This document shows positions 36,479 through 43,161 of a stretch of DNA of 43,161 bases, piece by piece (position 1 is the stretch's first letter; the number at the start of each line of letters is the position of its first letter). A program made the translations under genes and the position numbers. The notes under the pieces were generated by a model. The model was not told where the DNA came from. It did not search any database and was given only the letters and a program-made list of their open reading frames with translations. Where the stretch lies: assembly GCA_023212695.1 (NCBI GenBank), contig JALCCG010000158.1:1-43161 (forward strand). The letters are read 5' to 3'. This DNA is from Sporisorium sorghi (Eukaryota; Basidiomycota; Ustilaginomycetes; Ustilaginales; Ustilaginaceae).

Positions 36479-38691
36479 TCAAGGGGTGTACGACTCAGGT
36501 TTGATGTTGTTGGAAGTGCCAGCCTTGACCACCATGAACGACCACTTGGGGAGGTCGATCGACAGGTACTTGCCCTCGGCCTTGACCTGGCAGTTCTCCG
36601 TGTGGATCGGCTGCTTCTCGAGCGTGTTCGAGTCGAGCGGGCCCTGACCGGCCACCTGGCTGCACGTGGGGCTGGCCACAGGCACACCCACATTGATCAT
36701 GAGCGGCTTGCGCTTCTCGCTGTAGTTGACCAGCTTGACCACCACCTGGCCCTGCGCGTCCAGGCCGGCCGAGACGTACACCTGCGCCGCCTCGAGCTCC
36801 TTGCTGTTCGGCACCGGCAGCACCTGGCTGATACGGTTCGCACTCACCAGGCTCTGCATCAGCCACGACGTCGAGCCCACCACCTTGGTCGTGTCGAACT
36901 CGAGCATTCCGGGAGTCGACTGCGAAGCACGCTCATCGGACTCGTTCGACAACTCGGGGGCGTAGGCGGCTCCGCGCACAATGTCGCAGTTGTTCTCCAT
37001 GCCCAGAATGAAGATCGTCTCGGCCAGTGAGCCCTGAAGGATGCTGTGGTGCAGACGGCCGGGTCCGAACCAGATGTTGTTGTCCGCCTCCATGCCCGAG
37101 TTGATCACGGCAAACTCCATGCTGTAGAAGACCGTGTTGTTGGTGCGCGACGCGTCGTCGTACATGTGGTACTTGTCAACAAAGTCCGAGGGCGTGCCGT
37201 AGATAGGCTGGTTGAGCAGATCGACGCGGTACTTGTAGCCAGTAGGCACAGTAACAGCAGCGGAAGCGATCAGGTCGATCTCATCGAAGCCCTTGTGGTT
37301 GGCAAACTCCGTCTTGAGCCTCTTGGTGATCAGGTCGAAGCGAGTCTGGTAGTCGACGGCAGGCTTGAGTCCGCCCTCGTTGCCAAGCATGAAAGCTTGA
37401 ACGTCGTAGGGCTTCTCAGGACCTCCGTTGTCGGTTCGCATCTTGGCAAACTTACCCTCAGTGTCGAGGAGGAAGTGGACAAAGTCGACCTGCTGCTGAA
37501 TGTAAGGCTCCAGCTCCTTGAGCGGGACAGAGTTGCCGTTGGCGTCCACACCGAGCCAGAGACCGACGATCAGGCGAGCACCAATCTTCTGGATAAAGTT
37601 GTACATCTCGACGACACCCAGGCCGTCGGTGTTCCAGCCGGCCCAGTTGCCCAGGCGACCCGGTCGGTCGATCAGAGGGCCGAGCGTCTTGTCCCACTGG
37701 AAGCGCGATGCGATGGTGTGGCCAACGAGGTCGTTGCCTCCCGGCCATCGGATCGCCTTGGGCTTGAACTTCTGCATCATCTCAGCCACATCCTTCCTGA
37801 CGACCGTGCCCTCGAAGGTAGTGGGGAACAGGCTGACGAGGTTGACCTGGAACGAGCCGGTCTCGGCGTTGGTCTGGATGGCAAAGACGTTGTTGATGTC
37901 GGCAGCATCTTTGACAGGCTTGATGATGTGGTTCACGGGGGTCCAGTCCTTGCCGATATCGACAGAGTCATCGACCGTAGCCCAGTCAGTGGTCAGATCG
38001 GCGTTGAAGAGGCCATACTTGAGACGATATTTGCCTGGCTTGTCGGTACGAATGTAGAAGCTAGCATTGTAGGTCTCGCCAGCCTCGACGGGCATGCCGA
38101 AGAAGCCAAAGTTCTTGAGACCACAAGGTGCGTCCTTCTTGCTGTCGCAAGTAACCTTGGCCGACATGGGAAGAGCCTTGGAAAGCGGGTCGGTAGGGAC
38201 CAGCTCGACCTTGCTATCGCCGATAGGCTGCCAGGCAGTCAAGGAGCCGGAACCGATCGTGTCCTTGGAGCCGACGCCGAACACGCCGTCGGCAGGCGAC
38301 TGGAAGGCGCGGTTGCGGATCATCTCGGCATACAGACCTCCGTCGCTGTCATAGTTGAGGTTCGACTCGACAAACGTGTTCATGTCGTACATGCACTTGG
38401 CCTTGGGCTTGGTGTCGAGCTGCACGGTCATCTGACCGCCATAAGCCTTCCCAGTGGCGTCTGTCACTTGAGGTCCCTTGCGGAGCAGCAAGGGATGAAT
38501 GGCTTGAGCGCCAATCGGATCGGTCTTGTCTGTGTGAGGCACAGCGGCGCCTGCAAGTGTTATGAAGGCCAAAAAGGAAGAAGATGGGGTTAGCGTCAAG
38601 TGTCGTCACGTGTCGACAGCGTGGTTGGTCAGAGGTACGTACCATGAGCAGATGCGGCCAGAGCCACAGCTACGGCCACGAAGAACTTCAT
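36479..38691 (-). CDS. secreted alpha-L-arabinofuranosidase, GH51
   Basis: There are two exons, 38643-38691 and 36479-38550, with a 92-bp intron (GTACGT to TTGCAG), giving 706 aa. Exon 1 encodes the signal peptide MKFFVAVAVALAASAHG; the splice completes Gly17. An N-terminal carbohydrate-binding-like beta domain (FFGMPVEAGETYNASFYIRT, about 165-185) precedes the GH51 (beta/alpha)8 barrel, with RWPGGND (284-290), GARLIVGLWLGVDANG, the acid/base in MLGNEGG (Glu408) and the nucleophile in FYSMEFAVINSG (Glu495). A C-terminal beta-sandwich ends in FMVVKAGT. The enzyme releases arabinose from arabinoxylan and arabinan in the plant wall, so it fits a plant-associated fungus. Several N-x-S/T sites (e.g. 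NNT, NES) suit secretion. A TATA box lies about 90 bp upstream. Confidence 0.96.
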
Positions 38692-39322
38692 GGCGAGAAT
38701 ATCAATAAAGGGAAAGGGGGATAAGGATTTGGGGGAGTGTGTGGAAGGGGAGAAGCTGGGTTGAATGTCGCTGCCCTCCTCTTATACTGAATCTGTAGCT
38801 CTCATCTCACCGCATCTCAACCCGAACCTTCTCGCAGCCTGCTGCGAAACACAGCCATGTCAAGTCCCACCACAAGCTCAACAGGACACGACAACGCTTC
38901 ATCAGCAACTGTGCAACACGGTGGCCACGGGGTCCCCTATCTCCTTCATTTGCGAGGACCAGCAAAGATGGTGCCAGCTCGCATTGTCAGCCCGCCAAGG
39001 CTTGCGTCGACCGTCGAGGATTCTCCCACCTTTTGTCACGAAATCCTCTCGGGGTTTTGAACCCACCGATAGCTAAGCCACCTTTGGATGACCCACTGGA
39101 CTCGGTCGCTCATCTGCACTGCTCTTGTCTAGCGCTGACTTGCTTTCACTGGTTTAGACACGCACTGGCTCGCGGATCTTCTCTCATTCAAGACGACCTG
39201 ATCGAGCAACACAGACGCAAAGACAAGCGGACGATATCAATTTGAGTTGCTGTGAAAGATGTGGCACAACAAATGAAGCAAGTGGGAAAAGGTGGGGACA
39301 GGGGGTGGCGAAACGCCCATCT
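38692..39322 (-). promoter_or_regulatory. promoter region of the GH51 gene and 3' flank of the A-T-R gene
   Basis: This 631-bp interval has no credible ORF. TATAAG on the minus strand lies at 38781-38786 (listed separately). I looked for GGCTAA-type xylanolytic regulator sites and saw none. The right end (39250-39320) should hold the 3' end of the A-T-R reductase gene. Confidence 0.4.
38781..38786 (-). promoter_or_regulatory. TATA box of the GH51 gene
   Basis: On the minus strand CAGTATAAGAGG lies about 90 bp upstream of the start codon at 38691. It is a good TATA consensus at a plausible distance, consistent with an inducible gene. Confidence 0.5.
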
Positions 39323-42300
39323 CTAGCTCAAAAAGCCTGAACGTCTCCACGCAGCCACCGTCGTTGTGAGGTACTCGGGCCGGTAACCTTCGAGTCCACC
39401 GAGGACGTGCTCCTTCTCGGCTGACGTTGCGAGAATCTTCTTCAACCTGGTCGTTTCAAACTTGCCCTTGCTCTTGCCACCACCACCCTGCTCTATCTCG
39501 CGCTGCATTGTGCGATAGTGCTCCACCAGTTTGATGGTTGGGTTGCGGGTGGGGTTGCGATCCGACTGCTCCAGCCTCTCGACCCACCGAGCAAAGGGGA
39601 CCACCTCGAACGACTTGCCCAGATTCTGCGGCAGGGCAAGTGTCTCGAGCGCAGTCTTCCAAGGCATTGCTTGATCAGCGACGACGTGAACCAGCTCGCA
39701 ATCACTAGGCAGGGCCACCGTCGTGAGCTGCGCAGTGATGAGACCGGCAACATCGACGGGGAGCCAGAACAGATCGCCTTGCTCTTCCGGAAGCGATCCG
39801 AGCGTCTGAGCGCCCTTTATCATCAACGGTGGAGCCTCGGTCTCGTTCCAAATCCCCGCCGATCTGTCGCCCACCATCTGGCCAATCCTCATCACCACGG
39901 CTTGGAACCCACCTCCGACCAGCGTGGTGGCATCGCGACACAGATTCTCGACGATCCACTTGGAGTGGGCGTATCCGAGCTCGTGCGTGTAGTCGAGATG
40001 ATCGAGGATGGTTTCAGGGATGTCGGCGCTGGGAGTGTGGAGGGCGACCGAGATGGAGGACGAGAAGACGAAGCGCGGCGAGCGGCAGGCGGTGCTCTGT
40101 CCGGCCAGGTTGATCAGGTGAACTGTACCTTGAAGAACGCTGCGGAACGAGTCGACCGACATGACAAAGTTGACCGGCCATCCATTGTGAATGACGCAAG
40201 TGACACTGTTTGCGATGTCGGCATACTCTTGCTGCGACAAGCCGAAATGCTGCTTGCTGATGTCGGCGGCCAGTGACACCACCTGCGCGCTCTGGTGGCG
40301 GTCTTTCAGAGGCGGAAGGCCGCGAGCTTGCAACGACTCTTCGGTGCGTTTGGCTGCTTCCTGATGGTCAGCGGCACGGTTGAGGCAGATGACCTTGGCG
40401 ACCGTTTCCTTGCGAAGCAACTGATCGAGGATGTGAGCGCCAAGGGAGCCGGTAGCTCCCGTGAGCACGATGACTTCCTTGTCGTTCACTGAGGCTGAGT
40501 CGACCAAGCTCGAGTGCCGAGGTTGGAGTCCGGCGCGCAATTCCTCGAGCAAATGGAACGTCTTGCCCTTCTGCTCATCCTTGTTTGCCTCGGCTGCAAC
40601 ACCTTGAGCGCTCTGCCCACGAATGTGAAGGTAGACCGCCTCAGTGAGCTTGTTGAGAGTCGGATGCTGGAACACGACCGTGTTGGGAAGAGGGCTCTGC
40701 ATGCGGACCGAGCGATGAATCTGGCTACGGATCTGACTGTCCATGACCGAGTCGACGCCCAAGCTGGTGAGATCGGCGTCTTGCTTGCCATCGAGAGTGA
40801 GGCCGATGAAGCGTTCGAGAATGCTCTGCAGCAGCGTCTGGAGCTGCGCTGGCGTCTCGATCAATGCCTTGTCCTTGTCAGGTGTCGACGTCCCCAGATC
40901 GAAATCGTTGTACAGCTGAGCGATCTCTCGCGCAAAGAGCTGGTTGGCGGGAGCTCTCTTGACGCTTCCCTTGTCGGCCACCGGGAAGCGTGCCGAAGGG
41001 TCGAGGAAGAGGATCATCTCGGGGACGAGACGCGAGTGCGATGGACACTGCGCGTTGACCTCGCGAAGCAAGGGCTCGATCTGCTTCTTGAGCGCTGCCT
41101 GTCGATCCGCGTTGGACAAGGACGAGTGTGCCTCCCAAGCTTGTTCGTACGGGATGATGAGAGCGCCGGTGCAAGGCTGACCAGCGCCAAAGACGAGACA
41201 ATCACGCAGCAGAGGAGAAGACTTGATGCTCTGCTCCATGGGCACAGGGTTGGTCTTTTCGCCGTTGAGATGGACGAGGGTGTCGTCACCTCTGCCGAGA
41301 TAGACATAACCCCGAATGCTTCCGTCATTGTTGCGGACGATGCGATAGTGATCTCCACTGGCATAGCTACCATCGGGACGATTGACCTTGGAAAGACCAC
41401 CCCAGCCTTTGAGGCAGACCATCTCGTAGGGCCCGTCTTCGGTGGTGCCGACGTTTTCAAACTTGAGGTAAGGAGCGCAGCGGTCGCTGGGACGCATGAC
41501 GTTCCAGCCCTTGTCGGTATCGAAATCGCGAATGCTGTCCATGATCTGGCCCGTCTCTGTGGCTCCGAGGAAGGCAATGAGATTGACGCCGTTGGCCACG
41601 AGCATGTCACCCACTTCGATGGGACAGGGCGCACCGCTGTAGCAACACATCTTGACGGAGCGCAGTACGTCGAGGCTTTCCTTCTCTTCGCTAAGCATCT
41701 TGAAAGTGAAGGGCACGGCGTACATGATCTCGGTGGTGCTGTTGCGGACCGCCTTGCTGACGAGGTCGTGGCGGATGGTGCCCGAGTAGAGGTAGAGTCG
41801 ACGGCGATGGATGAGCTGTCTCCACGCAACGGCACAAGCAAAGCCGTGATAGATGGGGGCTGTGCAAAGGGCATCATAAGGCATGTAGTCGGCAACGATG
41901 ACGAGGTACGTCTGGTGGCTGGATTGGCGCCAACAGTGAGATCAACAACAAGTATCAGCACGAGCTCGATCTCGAGCGGTGTGATTCGACCTCAGGACGC
42001 ATTAAGGATACTTACGAGTAGGTGTAGGGCTTAGGGAAGCCAGTGCTTCCGCTCGAGTGCAAAGCGAAGCAGGGCTCGTGCGCCTGTTGTGTGTAAGACA
42101 CCTCTGACTGGAAAGGGTCGCTCTTGTTAGAAGGTGGAGGCAGCTGATCGAGCTTGATTGCGTTTTCGATAGGGCAGAGTTGGACGATGTCAAGCTGACC
42201 GTCTTGCTCCTGGAGCAGCAGCTCACGAGCCTGGTTGGCGTCTTGGACCTTGTCCGGACCGAAGACCAGCGTCACTGAGCCTGTAGCCTTGAGGAGGTGG

Positions 42301-42665
42301 ACGACGGCAGGAACCGAGTTGTTGGGCGAGATGAGAACAACGCCGTATCCGAGACGTACCAAAGCCATCATGGTGACGAGCAGGTCGAAACCAGATTCCG
42401 AGAGCACACCGATCTGGCGACAAGGCTGGTCCTTGCTCCTGACTCCGATGCGCTCGGCATAGTAGGCGGTTGCAGCTCGAAGGCAGCGGTCGAGATCGGC
42501 ACCGGTGACATGCTGCCATTCGAAAGGCTCGGTAGATTTGATATACGAGACGCACACCTGATCGCGTGCATGCTCCAAGACGTCGTCAATGACGGCGTTG
42601 ATGGATGGACGCTTCTCGTAGGGAGCAAGAAGACTTGCGCTGTCCGTGATGGGCGTGATGGCCAT
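39323..42665 (-). CDS. NRPS-like A-T-R carboxylate reductase
   Basis: There are two exons, 42016-42665 and 39323-41918, with a 97-bp intron (GTAAGT to ATCCAG), giving 1081 aa. Domain order is adenylation (1 to about 540), carrier (about 575-650), reductase (about 690-1080). In the A domain: ALHSSGSTGFPKP (201-213, A3), FLGATETG (333-340, A5), GYVYLGRGDDTLVHLNGEKTNP (A8-like) and ADKGSVKRAP (A10; Lys near 533 or 537). The carrier has DLTSLGVDSVMDSQ with phosphopantetheine Ser607. The NAD(P)-binding reductase has VLTGATGSLGAH (704-710 core), VFSSSISVA and Tyr866-X3-Lys870. There is no condensation domain and no signal peptide. Such enzymes activate an acid as acyl-AMP, tether it and release an aldehyde (or alcohol). 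It is shorter than Lys2 (about 1400 aa), so not aminoadipate reductase. The substrate is unknown; a phosphopantetheinyl transferase is required. Confidence 0.93.
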
Positions 42666-42935
42666 AGCGACAAGATTGCGTTGCGTCAGGCCAGATTGAT
42701 GAGCTATGGATGGTCTTGAGGAGGAGGTGAGTGAGGATGCCGACAGACCCTTGTCTGGAGATGGCTCGTTTTTGTAGGCCCGTGTGCTTCAAGTCGAAGT
42801 TGGTTCAAAGAGACAAGAGACCGTTCAAGAGAGTGGTGAAGAGTCGGTTGGCTTAACTTAGTTGAAAGTCATCGAGGGAGATGCTGTCACGATCGAGACA
42901 AAGCGTTGATGTGGGGTAGCTTCGTGGGCGTGAGA

Positions 42936-42977
<42 letters not shown>

Positions 42978-43052
42978 AACGGGACGAGAGTCAAGAGTCA
43001 AGCAGCGAAGCGGCAAGGCAAGCGTGGCTGAACCACTTGAACCCTTGCTCAC
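42666..43052 (-). promoter_or_regulatory. promoter region of the A-T-R reductase gene
   Basis: This interval has no credible gene. It contains a (GA) microsatellite at 42939-42975. No clear TATA box is seen near the ATG at 42665. The promoter may extend past the low-complexity end of the window. Confidence 0.35.
42939..42975. repeat. (GA)n microsatellite, about 18 units
   Basis: Uninterrupted GA units lie about 275-310 bp upstream of the A-T-R start; on the sense strand of that gene it is (TC)n, which in fungi can act as a pyrimidine-rich promoter element. Confidence 0.92.
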
Positions 43053-43061
43053 GCTCAGCGC

Positions 43062-43161
43062 GGGGGGGGGGGGGGGGGGGGGGGGGCGGGGGGGGGGAAG
43101 TTAAAAAAACAAAAAAAACTCGCCCCCCCCCCCCCCCTCTTTCCCCCTCCCCCCCCCCCCT
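43062..43161. other. homopolymer G / C rich window end (probable contig-end artefact)
   Basis: G25 at 43062-43086, one C, G10, then an A-rich spacer with two A runs, then C15 (43123-43137) and further C runs mixed with T to the end. It carries no gene or telomere repeat (no TTAGGG). The near-pure G and C runs on either side of an A-rich spacer look like low-quality or mis-assembled sequence, or a fold-back. Confidence 0.6.

Noticed and set aside
37046..38593. 515-codon open frame on the plus strand, antisense to the GH51 gene
   Set aside because: It mirrors the codon bias of the well-supported GH51 gene, has Val/Leu/Asp-rich random composition and no family resemblance.
40514..42034. 506-codon open frame on the plus strand, antisense to the A-T-R reductase
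   Set aside because: It runs across the reductase intron and has the same antisense-shadow composition; the reductase motifs on the minus strand are decisive.
43062..43161. Telomeric repeat at the window end
   Set aside because: No TTAGGG units; only G, C and A homopolymer runs.

Overview
This window is nuclear DNA from a filamentous or yeast-like basidiomycete, most likely a smut relative (Ustilaginomycetes: the Ustilago / Sporisorium / Moesziomyces-Pseudozyma group). The evidence is compact GC-rich genes, few short introns (about 75-200 bp) with GTRAGT-type donors, a Zn2Cys6 regulator, a GT15 mannosyltransferase, smut-style secreted proteins and long homopolymer T tracts in 5' flanks. The genus is inference. 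No rRNA, tRNA, CRISPR array or recognisable transposon was found.

Layout from left to right: FYV7-like rRNA-processing factor (+); N-terminal protein methyltransferase NTM1/Tae1 (-); glycine-rich-domain (DUF1399) protein with a separate Gly/Cys tail exon (+); secreted protein with a possible double-psi beta-barrel (+); GT15 alpha-1,2-mannosyltransferase (-); SDR oxidoreductase (+); methionine aminopeptidase 1 without a zinc finger (+); ABHD11/Imo32-like mitochondrial hydrolase (+); six-Cys secreted protein (-); Tda10/glycerate-kinase-like P-loop kinase (+); METTL26-like protein (-); 1662-aa mostly disordered protein with a possible tubby-like C-terminus (+); histidine acid phosphatase of the ACP6 type (+); three-exon signal peptidase subunit SPC1 (+); Zn2Cys6 transcription factor with polyQ (-); EAF-type elongation factor (-); secreted GH51 arabinofuranosidase (-); stand-alone A-T-R carboxylate reductase (NRPS-like) (-).

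Most genes are unrelated housekeeping functions, as expected in fungal synteny blocks; no operon or clear metabolic cluster is visible. Thematic links are loose. FYV7, NTM1 and MetAP1 belong to ribosome biogenesis and nascent-protein N-terminal processing. SPC1 and the GT15 enzyme belong to the secretory pathway used by the two small secreted proteins and the GH51 enzyme. The GH51 gene and the A-T-R reductase lie side by side on one strand and are the most accessory-looking pair.

The most interesting items are the orphan A-T-R reductase, the large uncharacterised protein, the two secreted effector-like proteins, the Gly/Cys tail exon whose intron retention gives an immediate stop, and short sequence modules shared between promoters (TGGACCCTGA; GGATTTTTTG plus a GTCACA/TGTGAC inverted repeat). 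Both window edges are low complexity: T55 at the left and G/C homopolymers at the right, the latter looking like a contig-end artefact.
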